Positions 27,437 through 37,452 of a stretch of DNA of 64,000 nucleotides are shown piece by piece. The notes beneath the pieces are model-generated. The model was not told the origin of the DNA. It ran no database searches and worked only from the letters and a program-made list of their open reading frames with translations. Numbering within the stretch: the stretch's first letter is position 1; the number at the start of each line of letters is the position of its first letter. The stretch covers positions 709,037-773,036 of the forward strand of contig NZ_SLUP01000002.1 of the NCBI RefSeq assembly GCF_004341235.1. Direction: 5' to 3'. Source of the DNA: Mariniflexile fucanivorans. GTDB lineage: Bacteria > Bacteroidota > Bacteroidia > Flavobacteriales > Flavobacteriaceae. The position numbers and the translations under genes were made by a program.

Positions 27437-28093
27437 ATGACAAATCCATCGCTTTCTTTATACCATATTACTAGAAAATCTACTTTAAACGAAAATGCCC
27501 CCTTGCTTATTATGATGCACGGTTATGGTAGTGATGAAAATGATTTATTTTCATTTTCGTCAGAATTACCCGAAGAACTTTTCATCATTTCGGTTCGTGC
27601 CCCTTACCCCATGCAACCTTACGGAAACGCTTGGTATGCTATTAATTTTGATCAGGAACAAGGCAAATGGAACGATAACGAGCAAGCTAAAGAATCGCTT
27701 GATTTAATTGCAAAATTTATTGATGAAGCTATTGCGGAATATCCCGTAAACAAAAATAATGTAACGCTTTTAGGCTTTAGCCAAGGAAGTATTTTAGGTT
27801 ATGGAGTCGCACTAACCTATCCTGAAAAAATTAAGAATATTATTGCGTTAAGTGGCTATATAAATAAAGATATTTTACCTGACGACATCAAAACAAAAGA
27901 TTATTCGAATCTAGATTTCTACTGTTCGCATGGTAGCGTAGATCAAGTGATTCCTGTAGAATGGGCACGCCAAACAGCACCGTTTTTAAATAGCTTAAAT
28001 ATTAAAAACAAATATGCAGAATTCCCAGTAGGACACGGTGTTGCGCCTCAAAATTTTTATGAATTTAGGAAATGGTTAGTCGAGCGTATTTAG
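27437..28093 (+). CDS. Alpha/beta-hydrolase, carboxylesterase/phospholipase family
   Basis: A 218-residue serine esterase without signal peptide. The oxyanion region is MMHGYGSDENDLFSF, the nucleophile is in LLGFSQGSILGYG (about residue 113), the Asp is in HGSVDQVIPVEWA and the His is in PVGHGVAPQNF. It matches the small phospholipase/carboxylesterase (LypLA-like) group. It is the last gene of the BatA-domain operon. The natural ester is unknown. Confidence 0.9.
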   Translation: MTNPSLSLYHITRKSTLNENAPLLIMMHGYGSDENDLFSFSSELPEELFIISVRAPYPMQPYGNAWYAINFDQEQGKWNDNEQAKESLDLIAKFIDEAIAEYPVNKNNVTLLGFSQGSILGYGVALTYPEKIKNIIALSGYINKDILPDDIKTKDYSNLDFYCSHGSVDQVIPVEWARQTAPFLNSLNIKNKYAEFPVGHGVAPQNFYEFRKWLVERI

Positions 28094-28234
28094 TTTATTT
28101 TAAATACACAACACATAAATTTATATTGTATTCTTAATACCAGAAACACAGATCCTTATTTATAAAACTTCTTCATTTCTGTTTTCATAAAATCATTCCT
28201 TAACATATTACCAAAGACCAAAATTAAAAAAACA

Positions 28235-28636
28235 ATGAACTCTAATACGCAAAATACACACCTTCTAGCATCAAAAAAATTAATAGGTTCTGTAATATCC
28301 ATAGGAAAAGATTGTGCTACCGTTAAATTAACAATTACGAACGATATGATTGTTGACACTTACAATCTTTCGCATGGTAGTTTTGTTTTTGGACTCGCAG
28401 ATTATGCGGCCATGGTTGCCGTAAATAAACCAACTGTAGTTTTAGGAAAAGCAACTACAAAATTTTTAAAACCAGTTGTTTTAAATGATGAAGTAACTGC
28501 AGTTGCAACTTTAAGCGACAATTCAAATGGAAAAAAAGTTATTGTGACCGTAGATGTGAAAAATCAAAAAAACGAATTGGTTTTTGAAGGTGAATTTGTT
28601 TGTTTTATTTTAGAAAAACACATTTTAGAAGACTAA
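28235..28636 (+). CDS. PaaI-like hotdog thioesterase
   Basis: A 133-residue hotdog-fold protein. NLSHGSFVFGLADYAAMVAVN (about 46-66) has the usual 'HGg.l..laD.a' helix motif, with Ser in place of the common Gly. KATTKFLKPVVLNDEVTAVATL is the following strand pair. Members hydrolyse acyl-CoA thioesters. It stands alone and ends before a bidirectional terminator. The substrate is unknown. Confidence 0.85.
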   Translation: MNSNTQNTHLLASKKLIGSVISIGKDCATVKLTITNDMIVDTYNLSHGSFVFGLADYAAMVAVNKPTVVLGKATTKFLKPVVLNDEVTAVATLSDNSNGKKVIVTVDVKNQKNELVFEGEFVCFILEKHILED

Positions 28637-28739
28637 TTTAAAAATAGTTTAGATCGTAATATTTCTAAACTTGAAAAATGAGACTAAAAAAGTAACAAGT
28701 TTCAACTTTTTCAGAAAAACCGAATATATTAAACGAACA

Positions 28740-28780
28740 AAAAAAGCTTAGAATTCAAAAATTCTAAGCTTTTTTAATTT
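28740..28780. terminator. Bidirectional terminator
   Basis: A 14-bp perfect stem (28741-28754 with 28761-28774) with a six-base loop, flanked by A and T runs on both sides. It lies between the convergent thioesterase gene and guaB. Confidence 0.92.
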
Positions 28781-28801
28781 TATAAATATTTTTAATAAAA
28801 C

Positions 28802-30274
28802 CTACCTAGAATAATTAGGCGACTCTTTAGTAATAGTAACATCGTGCGGGTGACTTTCGTTAATACCACTGGCAGTAATTTTTACAAATTGTCCTGTTTC
28901 TTTTAAGGTAGCTATATCTTTTGCACCACAGTAGCCCATACCGGCACGTAAACCTCCAACAAATTGATGAATACTTTCAAATAAATCACCTTTGTAAGGC
29001 ACTCGCCCCACAATACCTTCAGGTACTAATTTTTTAATATCGTCTTCAACATCTTGAAAATAACGGTCTTTACTGCCTTCTTTCATAGCTTCCACAGAAC
29101 CCATACCTCGATACGATTTAAATTTTCGTCCTTCGTAAATAATAGTTTCTCCTGGCGATTCTTTAGTCCCTGCCAAAAGCGATCCTAACATGACCGTATC
29201 TGCACCTGCTGCAATGGCTTTAGGGATATCGCCCGTATAGCGAATACCACCATCTGCAATCACTGGAACTCCTGTACCTTTAATGGCTGCAGCAACTTCC
29301 AATACCGCAGAAAATTGAGGAAAACCAACACCTGCCACTACACGTGTGGTACAAATAGAACCTGGACCGATACCTACTTTTACAGCATCGGCACCTGCTT
29401 CTACCAAATATTTTGCAGCTGCTCCTGTTGCAATATTACCAACAATAACATCCAACTCTGGAAATTTTGTTTTTATTTCTTTTAAAACAGCTACGACTCC
29501 TTTGGTGTGTCCATGTGCGGTATCAATTACCACCGCATCAACACCTGCATTTACTAAGGCTTCTGCTCTATCAACAGCATCACCTGTAACACCAATTGCT
29601 GCGGCAACACGTAAACGACCGTATTGGTCTTTATTAGCCATGGGTTTTAGCTTAAGTTTGGTGATATCTCTAAAAGTTATTAACCCAGATAGTTTATAAT
29701 TATCATCAACAATTAATAATTTTTCAATTTTATACTCTTGCAAAATAATTTCAGCTTGTTGTAATGACGTACCTACAGCAGCAGTAACCAAGTTTTCGCT
29801 AGTCATAACTTCCGTAATAGACCTTGTATTATCATGTTCAAAACGTAAATCGCGGTTGGTTACAATACCTTTTAACGTTCCATCTTCAGCTACAATAGGA
29901 ATACCACCAATGCCATATTCTGCCATGTAATTTTTAGCATCTTTAACAATGGCTGTAAGCGGCAAAGTTACCGGGTCTATAATCATACCACTTTCGGCAC
30001 GTTTTACTTTTCTAACTTTTAAAGCCTGCGCTTCAATGGTCATGTTTTTGTGCAATACCCCAATCCCACCTTCTTGTGCCATGGCAATAGCCATTTTACT
30101 TTCGGTAACCGTATCCATAGCTGCCGAAATAATAGGCACATTTATGGTGATGTTTTTTGTGAATTTTGTTTGAATATTCACTTCGCGGGGAAGTACTTCA
30201 GAATATGCTGGGACTAGTAGAACGTCGTCGTATGTTAAACCTTCTCCTAGAATTTTATTTTGATGTGCAGTCAT
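28802..30274 (-). CDS. guaB: Inosine-5'-monophosphate dehydrogenase
   Basis: A 490-residue full-length enzyme that oxidises IMP to XMP, the committed step to GMP. It has the catalytic barrel start [20 protein letters not shown] and a CBS pair at about 95-210. The catalytic Cys is in [15 protein letters not shown] (near 305), and the flap has [13 protein letters not shown] -7 element is close upstream. It is a single gene. Confidence 0.97.
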   Translation of the reverse strand: MTAHQNKILGEGLTYDDVLLVPAYSEVLPREVNIQTKFTKNITINVPIISAAMDTVTESKMAIAMAQEGGIGVLHKNMTIEAQALKVRKVKRAESGMIIDPVTLPLTAIVKDAKNYMAEYGIGGIPIVAEDGTLKGIVTNRDLRFEHDNTRSITEVMTSENLVTAAVGTSLQQAEIILQEYKIEKLLIVDDNYKLSGLITFRDITKLKLKPMANKDQYGRLRVAAAIGVTGDAVDRAEALVNAGVDAVVIDTAHGHTKGVVAVLKEIKTKFPELDVIVGNIATGAAAKYLVEAGADAVKVGIGPGSICTTRVVAGVGFPQFSAVLEVAAAIKGTGVPVIADGGIRYTGDIPKAIAAGADTVMLGSLLAGTKESPGETIIYEGRKFKSYRGMGSVEAMKEGSKDRYFQDVEDDIKKLVPEGIVGRVPYKGDLFESIHQFVGGLRAGMGYCGAKDIATLKETGQFVKITASGINESHPHDVTITKESPNYSR

Positions 30275-30300
30275 GATGCAATTATGATTATAATTGCGTG

Positions 30301-30308
30301 CAAATATA
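30301..30308 (-). promoter_or_regulatory. -7 promoter element of guaB
   Basis: On the minus strand the site is TATATTTG, a full match to TAnnTTTG, 27 bases upstream of the start codon. No TTG is at the expected spacing. Confidence 0.5.
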
Positions 30309-30406
30309 CATATTTTTTCTGTTTGAATCGTTTAAAACTTAAGGAATAAAAAATAGTGATTTATAAACCAATGCAAAGCACCCAATGGGTTCAAAATGTA
30401 TAATTT

Positions 30407-30439
30407 AACCCTTTCATATTTTAAAAACATGAAAGGGTT
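30407..30439. terminator. Hairpin after the beta-barrel receptor gene
   Basis: An 11-bp perfect stem AACCCTTTCAT / ATGAAAGGGTT with an 11-base loop. It lies 27 bases past the stop codon of the minus-strand gene. No clear T-tract follows, so termination is likely but not certain. Confidence 0.6.
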
Positions 30440-30465
30440 ATATCTAAAAAAACAATATTTATATT

Positions 30466-33228
30466 CTAGCGTCCTCTTCCGCCACCGCCTCTGGAACCGC
30501 CGCCACGTCTATCTCGGTCGCCTCCTATATTCATTTTCTGTCCAGCAAAACTTCCAAATTTATAGGTAAAGTTGAGCATAAAATACTGTTCTAAAATATT
30601 GCTTTCAACATCTTGAATAGACGTTTCTGTTACCGAGCGTCTGTAACCATTATTTTTCCCAAGCATATCGTAACCCACAAGCGTTAAAGTTGCTTTATTG
30701 TCCCACAATTCAATACCAAGTCCTGCATTCCAAAAAATAGCATCGCCATCAAATTCATCGCCCACACGACTGTTGTAACGGTATGATACTTTATTGGATA
30801 GGAATACATTTTTTATAAAGAACACAGACGATTCAAAATCTACATTCTGAACAAAATATTTGTTATCATTAAACGCATCGGTATCATACTCGCTATTTGT
30901 GACTGAATAGCTGTAACTTCCACTAAAATCCAATTTATTATCATAGGAATATTTGAAAGAAAACGATGGTCTTACATTCGTTGTTTTCCCTGTAAATTCA
31001 ATAGCGTTTTGTATGGATAAGGAGTTTTTATACGAACCATTAATACGTGCATTTAAATTGATATTGGTTTTTTTATTGTAAAATGATTTAGAAATAGCTG
31101 CGTTTCCTGAATAAGAATAATCGCCATTTATATTCTCATAAGTTGTGTATCTATTTAAATCTTCGTCTGTAATAGTAGAACTTATGATTTTATCCTGAAC
31201 AAATTCTGCTCTAAGATTTCCTGTAATATTGATATTGTTGAATGCTAAATTATTTTGATAATCAAAACTTATATTATGGTTAATTTCTGGTTCCAAAAAC
31301 GGGTTCCCAACACGAATATGGGTTATATCGCTCACATCTTCAACGGGTTGTAACTGGTTTACGGATGGTAAATCGACATTTTGATCATAACGTAAGTTAA
31401 TGTTTTTGTAACCGTTTTTATCGCGATAACGTATTCTTGTTGAATAGGTTGCATATTCAAAATCGGTTTTAAAATTACGAGCTACCACCAATTCATCTCT
31501 ATAATTTCTATAGGTATTTGTGTAGCCACCTTCCACTTCAAAACGGAAATCTTTATACTCATAACGTAATCTTAAAGCGGGTCTAATCGTGGTGGTGGAA
31601 TATCTACTGTCTGAACTTAAAACTTCATTAAAATCATCATAGTCATTAGTAGCTTCATCATAATCATAAATATATTTTTCATTTTTGTTGGAATTGATAC
31701 TAGCGTTATACCTAGGCATAATTCTAAAATTTGTAAACAGCTCTTTACTCCAAAAAGCACTCAACCTAATATTACTACTATAATTATCTGTATTATTTAT
31801 TTGGTCTTGAACAATAGTTTCATTTAACCTTTCAATATAATTTTCTGAATATTTTTTACTATCTGAATTCCCTTTACTAAAATCCGTATTTAATTCAATA
31901 TTTAAATAATCTCTTTTTCCGGTAATGGTTGTAACGCTAAATTCGTTATTTATATCATAACTATCGGATACTGATTCGTTTTCGGAATAATAATTACTCA
32001 CCAAATCGCCATTAGTACTTTCAGATGTTCTATTGGTAACAGATCCCGATTCAGAATTCTCTACATTCACATCAATTTCATTTGAAATCTGAACTTTGTT
32101 ATTGGATTGTTTGTTTTTAGGTGCTATAATAAATTTTAAATCCCCACCTAATTTATGACTATCTGAATCATCAAAACTTCTACTTTCAGAATCTGTAATA
32201 TAATTTAAGTTGGGTAAAAAATACTGAGTAAGGCTTTTTTGATTTCTATCGGTGCTTTGCGCACCATATCTATAATTTCCATTAACACGTGTTTCGTTCC
32301 ATTTACCCTTAGTGAAATTGGCACCAACAAAATCTGATTCTATATAACCATTACTCGTATCGGTATCTGGAAGTGCATTAAAACCTCTAGACATGTTAAT
32401 ATTATTGGTTCCGCCTATAAGTCCTAACTGTTTTCCATCTATTAACTGAAACACGTTGGCATTGGCTTGGTATTTTTCATCGGTACCATAGCCTACTTTT
32501 ACATCGCCAAACATGGCCCTGTTTTTTCCTTTTTTTATGGTTAAATTAATTTCTTTAGTACCAGAGTCCGATTCTTCACCTGTAAACTTTTGATTATTAG
32601 TTTTATAGTCGGTAACTTGAACCTTGCTAATTACATTACTAGGTAGGTTTTTTAAAGCAATTTCGCCCTTTTTCTCACCAAAAAATTGCATACCATCCAC
32701 ATTAATAGCCTCTACCTCAATACCGTTCATGGTAATGTTACCATCCAAATCTATTTCAATACCTGGCAACTTTTTTAATAAGTCTTCGGCCTTATCGTTT
32801 GGTAAGGTTTTAAAACTATCGGCATTATACTCGATAGTATCTCTCTTAATTAAAATTGGTGGTGCTTTACCAATAATAGACACCACATTTAATTCTTCAA
32901 TTTGGTCTTCCAAAGTAACAATACCCATATTTAATTGCTTTCCAGTAGGCACGGTTATATCTTCTTTGTAAGGTTTATAACCCATATAGGCTATATTGAA
33001 AATGGCTTTGGAATCGTTTTCTGTATTTACTTGCAATGAAAACTCGCCGTTTTTATTGGTAATCCCGTAAGCGATGGGGATACTATCTGTTATACTTTGA
33101 ATATATACGGTTGCACCTTCTAAAACAGTAGCACCTTGATCTTTAACAACACCTTCTAAGTTGAATTTTTGTGCAAATAAGGATGTTGAAAAAAATAAAA
33201 TTAATACTAATAATGGTAATTTTTTCAC
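30466..33228 (-). CDS. Outer-membrane beta-barrel receptor-like protein with Gly/Arg-rich tail
   Basis: A 920-residue protein. It has a signal peptide to FAQ (residue 20), a carboxypeptidase-like domain (about 22-105) and a plug-like part with LLKKLPGIEIDLDGNITMNG. A beta-barrel follows that is rich in Ser/Asn/Asp/Tyr and repeated 'YRY' type strands. The last 20 residues form a basic glycine tail (GGDRDRRGGGSRGGGGRGR), after the point where a barrel normally ends. Such TonB-like barrels without a TonB box are frequent in flavobacteria. The role is unknown; the tail would be on the periplasmic side. Confidence 0.85.
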   Translation of the reverse strand: MKKLPLLVLILFFSTSLFAQKFNLEGVVKDQGATVLEGATVYIQSITDSIPIAYGITNKNGEFSLQVNTENDSKAIFNIAYMGYKPYKEDITVPTGKQLNMGIVTLEDQIEELNVVSIIGKAPPILIKRDTIEYNADSFKTLPNDKAEDLLKKLPGIEIDLDGNITMNGIEVEAINVDGMQFFGEKKGEIALKNLPSNVISKVQVTDYKTNNQKFTGEESDSGTKEINLTIKKGKNRAMFGDVKVGYGTDEKYQANANVFQLIDGKQLGLIGGTNNINMSRGFNALPDTDTSNGYIESDFVGANFTKGKWNETRVNGNYRYGAQSTDRNQKSLTQYFLPNLNYITDSESRSFDDSDSHKLGGDLKFIIAPKNKQSNNKVQISNEIDVNVENSESGSVTNRTSESTNGDLVSNYYSENESVSDSYDINNEFSVTTITGKRDYLNIELNTDFSKGNSDSKKYSENYIERLNETIVQDQINNTDNYSSNIRLSAFWSKELFTNFRIMPRYNASINSNKNEKYIYDYDEATNDYDDFNEVLSSDSRYSTTTIRPALRLRYEYKDFRFEVEGGYTNTYRNYRDELVVARNFKTDFEYATYSTRIRYRDKNGYKNINLRYDQNVDLPSVNQLQPVEDVSDITHIRVGNPFLEPEINHNISFDYQNNLAFNNINITGNLRAEFVQDKIISSTITDEDLNRYTTYENINGDYSYSGNAAISKSFYNKKTNINLNARINGSYKNSLSIQNAIEFTGKTTNVRPSFSFKYSYDNKLDFSGSYSYSVTNSEYDTDAFNDNKYFVQNVDFESSVFFIKNVFLSNKVSYRYNSRVGDEFDGDAIFWNAGLGIELWDNKATLTLVGYDMLGKNNGYRRSVTETSIQDVESNILEQYFMLNFTYKFGSFAGQKMNIGGDRDRRGGGSRGGGGRGR

Positions 33229-33645
33229 AGTTTTTGGTTATTAAGTCTGTTATTTGACTCTTTAACCAAACAAAGGTTTAATGTGGAAACTGTTAAAAAA
33301 AACTTAATAAATCATCTTTTTTTTGAAGCAATTGTTTAAGAATAGCAACTGGCAAAACACTAAAAATAAATATTTCTTAATGTATGGTTTCTTGATGTCT
33401 TTTTTAGTTGAAAATACAATGATAAAAAAGCGAATGATAAAATGGTATCCATCTTAAAAATGAAGGAATACGTCTTTGTATATTAGAAAGCCTACCCTAT
33501 TTTGGAATAACTTCCAAATTATTATTCCATATTATGTTTGTTAAACAGGCGTTAAAGTGGGCGTTAAAAAGAGTTAAAGTTGATTTCTTGATTCAATAAA
33601 TATTTAATTTTAATCGTTAATAATTTAAAACTTAAACGAAAATAT
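33229..33645. other. Intergenic region between the receptor-like gene and the DegP gene
   Basis: About 415 bases without a credible reading frame. Two features were seen. TTTGGAATAACTTCCAAA (33501-33518) is a palindrome with 7-bp arms. Three GTTAAA boxes, two of them inside GGCGTTAAA, occur at 33548-33556, 33560-33568 and 33573-33578, with a 11-12 base period. Both could be operators for either divergent gene. No clear TAnnTTTG promoter was found. Confidence 0.4.
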
Positions 33646-35040
33646 ATGAAGAAGATATTATCATTAGTACTGGTTTCGGCATTAGGTGGCGCTTTAACAC
33701 TTGGTGCTTATAAAATTTTTGTAGAGCCAAAAAGTGACTTTACTTTAAATACAACAGCAGACTCTACGTTTTTACCCGCTACAAATGTGAGCAATTTAGC
33801 TTTTGAAACTCCCGACTTAACACTTGCCGCGGAAAATACGGTGAATGCGGTTGTTCACGTTAAAAATGTATCGATTAGTTCGGGGCAAATGAGTTTGCAA
33901 GATTTATTTTCTGGAAACAGCTCACCTCGTACACAAATGGGAACAGGATCGGGCGTGATTATTAATGCAGATGGTTATATTATTACGAATAACCATGTAA
34001 TTAATAATTCGGATGAACTAACAGTGACTTTGAACAATAACAAAGCATATAAAGCTGAAATTGTTGGGTCGGATCCTAAAACAGACATTGCGCTGTTAAA
34101 AATTAAAGCTGATGAAGATTTACCTTTTGTAACCTTCGCCGATTCTGACCAAGCTAAAATTGGTGAATGGGTGTTGGCAGTTGGCAACCCGTTTAACTTA
34201 ACATCTACTGTTACCGCAGGTATTATTAGTGCGAAAGCTAGAGATTTATCGGGTACGAGTTCGCAATCGTTTATACAAACAGATGCGGCTGTAAACCCAG
34301 GGAATTCGGGAGGTGCACTTGTAAATACCAAAGGTGAATTGATAGGTATTAATACGGCTATTTCTTCGCAAACAGGCTCTTATATTGGGTATTCGTTTGC
34401 AGTACCAAGTAATATTGCACGTCGAGTTATCGAAGATATTATGGAATTTGGTAACGTACAGAACGGAATTCTAGGTATTAGCGGAGGCTCGCTGAACAGT
34501 GCCTTTTCTGAAAAATTAGGCGTAAACGATACCGAAGGTATTTATGTTGACAGTGTGGTTGAAGAATCGGGTGCCGAAAAAGCAGGCGTTAAAAAAGGTG
34601 ATATTATAAAGGAAATTGACAATGTAAAAGTATCAAAATTTGCCGATTTAACAGGACATATTGGTGCTAAACGTGTTGGTGACCAAGTGACTTTAAAGGT
34701 GTCAAGAGATGGTTCGTTAAAAACTATTAATGTGACTTTAACCCGAAACGAAACCCTAACATTACCACTTGTAGGTCGTGTTAAAAACGCAAAACAAGAA
34801 GATTTGAAAAAGTTTAAAGCTTCAAATGGTGTTAAAATTATTGAATTAGACGAAAAATATGCCGAGTACTGGAAAAAGAATGGCATCAATGAAGGCTCTA
34901 TTATCACGTCAATAAACGATACAAAAATAAACTCTGTTGATGATGTGCAGCAAGCCATGAAAAACAAATCGGATTATGAACCTTTGCGTATTGAACTTAT
35001 AAATTCAAAAGGAGAAAAAGAGCGTTATAATTTTAGATAA
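33646..35040 (+). CDS. DegP/HtrA-type serine protease
   Basis: A 464-residue periplasmic protease of family S1C. An N-terminal hydrophobic segment (LSLVLVSALGGALTLGAYKI) anchors or exports it. The catalytic His is in ITNNHVINNSDEL, the Asp is in DPKTDIALLKI and the Ser is in NPGNSGGALVNTKG. Two PDZ domains follow (about 280-370 and 385-460). It degrades or refolds misfolded envelope proteins. It is a single gene, divergent from the beta-barrel gene. DegP, DegQ and DegS cannot be told apart by eye. Confidence 0.94.
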   Translation: MKKILSLVLVSALGGALTLGAYKIFVEPKSDFTLNTTADSTFLPATNVSNLAFETPDLTLAAENTVNAVVHVKNVSISSGQMSLQDLFSGNSSPRTQMGTGSGVIINADGYIITNNHVINNSDELTVTLNNNKAYKAEIVGSDPKTDIALLKIKADEDLPFVTFADSDQAKIGEWVLAVGNPFNLTSTVTAGIISAKARDLSGTSSQSFIQTDAAVNPGNSGGALVNTKGELIGINTAISSQTGSYIGYSFAVPSNIARRVIEDIMEFGNVQNGILGISGGSLNSAFSEKLGVNDTEGIYVDSVVEESGAEKAGVKKGDIIKEIDNVKVSKFADLTGHIGAKRVGDQVTLKVSRDGSLKTINVTLTRNETLTLPLVGRVKNAKQEDLKKFKASNGVKIIELDEKYAEYWKKNGINEGSIITSINDTKINSVDDVQQAMKNKSDYEPLRIELINSKGEKERYNFR

Positions 35041-35101
35041 AAACAGCTTTTTTTTATCATTTTTTAAAAGTAGAATATTTTAAAGAATTTAAAAAAATCT
35101 A

Positions 35102-35121
35102 ATACGGAGTTTTCACCGTAT
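35102..35121. promoter_or_regulatory. ATACGG / CCGTAT dyad
   Basis: Perfect 6-bp arms with an eight-base spacer holding TTTTCA, 60 bases after the DegP gene and 104 bases before the next gene. It resembles the palindrome at 8804-8823 in having a central TTTTCA between GG/CC-containing arms. Function unknown. Confidence 0.35.
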
Positions 35122-35128
35122 ATAAATT

Positions 35129-35152
35129 AGCCTCACTTTGTGAGGCTTTTTG
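35129..35152 (+). terminator. Terminator after the DegP gene
   Basis: An 8-bp stem (35129-35136 with 35140-35147) with a three-base loop and a T-tract. Confidence 0.85.
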
Positions 35153-35224
35153 TTAAATTTAAACGGTTTATTAACATTTTTTTATAAATTAGTGAACCAA
35201 AAAAATCGAAAACCAATCTTAAAA

Positions 35225-35857
35225 ATGAATCTTACCAAAGCTTTAACCCTACTAACACTTTTATTATCCTTAACCGCAATCTCTCAAACAACTGATAGTG
35301 ATGAGGATAAACTATCATTAAACAGCGGAACCCTTGATAATCAATTTGAATATGTTATAAAAAAATCGAATGGTTGGAACGATGAACGCGGACAATCATA
35401 TAGAGTTATAAAAACCTATTGGCTAACCGAGTTAAAAGCTCATGTGCTAGATTCATTACAATCTATTAAAAAAGATATAATAGCTACTGAAATAACAGTA
35501 AAAGCACAAACGCAAGAAATTGCAGATTTAAAAACCAGACTTACCAACACACAGAATAATTTAGATAAAACCAAGAGCGAAAAAAATAATATGTCGTTGC
35601 TTGGAATCCAAATGAGTAAAAGTGGTTACAGCGGACTTATGTGGTCTATAATAGGTGTGCTATTAGCTTTACTTTTGTTTTTCATCTACCAATTTAAAAA
35701 CAGCAATGCGGTTACTAAAGAAGCAAAACGTGTACTTGCCGATGTGGAAGACGAATTTGAAGAACACCGTAAAACAGCTGTAGAGCGCGAACAAAAAGTA
35801 CGCCGCCAATTACAAGACGAAATTAACAAGCAAAAAATAATTAAAACCAAAAAATAG
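35225..35857 (+). CDS. Exported coiled-coil protein with one membrane helix, not a methyltransferase
   Basis: A 210-residue protein. The start at 35225 gives a clear signal peptide (MNLTKALTLLTLLLSLTAISQ); the frame is open further upstream, but only with poor sequence. Residues about 80-125 form a coiled coil, one helix spans about 138-158 (GLMWSIIGVLLALLLFFIYQF) and a second charged coiled coil makes up the C-terminus (DVEDEFEEHRKTAVEREQK). Homologues upstream of trmD are sometimes named tRNA (guanine-N1)-methyltransferase, but no SPOUT fold or knot is present here. The real enzyme is at 37453. Function unknown. Confidence 0.8.
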   Translation: MNLTKALTLLTLLLSLTAISQTTDSDEDKLSLNSGTLDNQFEYVIKKSNGWNDERGQSYRVIKTYWLTELKAHVLDSLQSIKKDIIATEITVKAQTQEIADLKTRLTNTQNNLDKTKSEKNNMSLLGIQMSKSGYSGLMWSIIGVLLALLLFFIYQFKNSNAVTKEAKRVLADVEDEFEEHRKTAVEREQKVRRQLQDEINKQKIIKTKK

Positions 35858-35877
35858 GTTTTAAAATAAATAACAAC

Positions 35878-35912
35878 AAAAGTCTGTAATATAATTACAG
35901 ACTTTTTTTATG
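35878..35912 (+). terminator. Terminator after the coiled-coil protein gene
   Basis: A 13-bp perfect stem (35878-35890 with 35894-35906) with a three-base loop and T-tract. Confidence 0.9.
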
Positions 35913-36024
35913 AATATTTTTATCATGTAAGAAAAATTAATTAAATTGCTTCGCTTTTGTGATAAAAACATCCATCTTATTAATTATGAGTGTTTTGAAT
36001 TACATAACTAAAATTAATAGTAAA

Positions 36025-37212
36025 ATGAAAAATCAATTTTTAGTTATTTTTATAACAATCTTAAACACTTATTGCTATTCTCAAATTTCTTTTGATAAAG
36101 GATATTACATTAATAATAACAATGAAAAAGTAGAATGTTACATTAAAAATATGGATTGGAAAAACAACCCAGTTGAATTTTTATTTAAACTTTCTGAAAA
36201 CAACGAACAACAAACAGCCACTCTAAAATCTATCAAAGAATTTGGTATTTACAATTACTCAAAATATATAAGAATTACTGTAAACATAGACAGGTCTAGT
36301 AACATATTAGAGAATTTAAGTGTAAACCGAAATCCAGACTTTAACGAAGAAGAACTTTTTTTAAAAGTTTTGATTGAAGGAAAATCAAATCTATATATTT
36401 ATGAAGATCGAAATTTAGTTCGTTATTTTTATAGTACTGAGTCAAAAAATATTGAACAATTAATTTTTAAAAGATACAATTCCACAAAAAATTTAATAGG
36501 GGAAAATAACAGGTTTAAACAACAACTGCTGAATGATTTAAAATGCGAAAGCATAAGAATTAAAGATATTGAAAGTCTTGAGTATAAAAAAGAAGACTTA
36601 ATGAATTTTTTCACAAAATATAATGAGTGCAACAATTCTGAAATAATCAATTTTGAAGAAAAGCAAAAAAAGGATTTGTTTAATCTAACTATTAGACCTC
36701 GTTTAAACAGTTCTTCATTAACAATAAACAACACTGAAAACAATTACAAGAACACTGATTTTGGTAATAAAACCGGATTAGGTTTTGGACTTGAAGCAGA
36801 AATTGTTTTACCTTTTAACAAAAATAAATGGAGTATTTTAGTGGAACCAACTTACCAGTATTTTAAATCTGAAAAAGAGTTAGCTACAACAAATGCTAAA
36901 GCAGATTATAAATCCATTGAACTTCCAATAGGAATTAGACATTATTTCTTTTTGAATAATAATTCTAAAATTTTTATTAACGCTTTGTATATACTAGACA
37001 TTAAAGCTAATTCAAAAATTTATTTTAATCCTGGTAGTGATTTAGATATTTCAAGTTCAACAAATAATGCATTTGGTGTAGGCTTTAAACAAAATGGAAA
37101 ATATAGTTTAGAATTTAGGTACCAAACTACTAGACATATTTTAGGCAACTACAATTACTGGTATTCAGACTACAAAACTTTATCATTAATATTTGGTTAT
37201 ACTATATTCTAA
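36025..37212 (+). CDS. Hypothetical outer-membrane protein
   Basis: A 395-residue protein. The start at 36025 gives a signal peptide (MKNQFLVIFITILNTYCYSQ). Residues about 22-120 form a beta-rich N-terminal region (GYYINNNNEKVECYIKN). A charged middle follows, and from about 225 a series of strands (TIRPRLNSSSLTIN, GLGFGLEAEIVLPF, SILVEPTYQYFKS, SIELPIGIRHYFFL) looks like a small eight-strand barrel of the PorT/OmpA-like kind. The base composition looks more AT-rich than the neighbours. No named family was recognised. Confidence 0.72.
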   Translation: MKNQFLVIFITILNTYCYSQISFDKGYYINNNNEKVECYIKNMDWKNNPVEFLFKLSENNEQQTATLKSIKEFGIYNYSKYIRITVNIDRSSNILENLSVNRNPDFNEEELFLKVLIEGKSNLYIYEDRNLVRYFYSTESKNIEQLIFKRYNSTKNLIGENNRFKQQLLNDLKCESIRIKDIESLEYKKEDLMNFFTKYNECNNSEIINFEEKQKKDLFNLTIRPRLNSSSLTINNTENNYKNTDFGNKTGLGFGLEAEIVLPFNKNKWSILVEPTYQYFKSEKELATTNAKADYKSIELPIGIRHYFFLNNNSKIFINALYILDIKANSKIYFNPGSDLDISSSTNNAFGVGFKQNGKYSLEFRYQTTRHILGNYNYWYSDYKTLSLIFGYTIF

Positions 37213-37425
37213 AAAACCATTTAATAACAATCTTAAAAAATCTAAATCCAAATCGTTTTACAATGTCCATCTTTATAGCTATCTCCAAACACTAAGTTCC
37301 ATAAATTCCTAAACTCAACCTATTTAACTAAAAAATCCCTAAACGAATGTTGATGATTTCAACTCACTATTAAAATACCGTTTAGGTTTAAATATAAATC
37401 CATATTCTAAACCCATTAATTCAAT

Positions 37426-37433
37426 TATCTTTG
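37426..37433 (+). promoter_or_regulatory. -7 promoter element of trmD
   Basis: TATCTTTG fully matches TAnnTTTG and lies 19 bases before the trmD ATG. No TTG is at the expected spacing. Confidence 0.5.
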
Positions 37434-37452
37434 CAATTCTTAAAACAGAACC

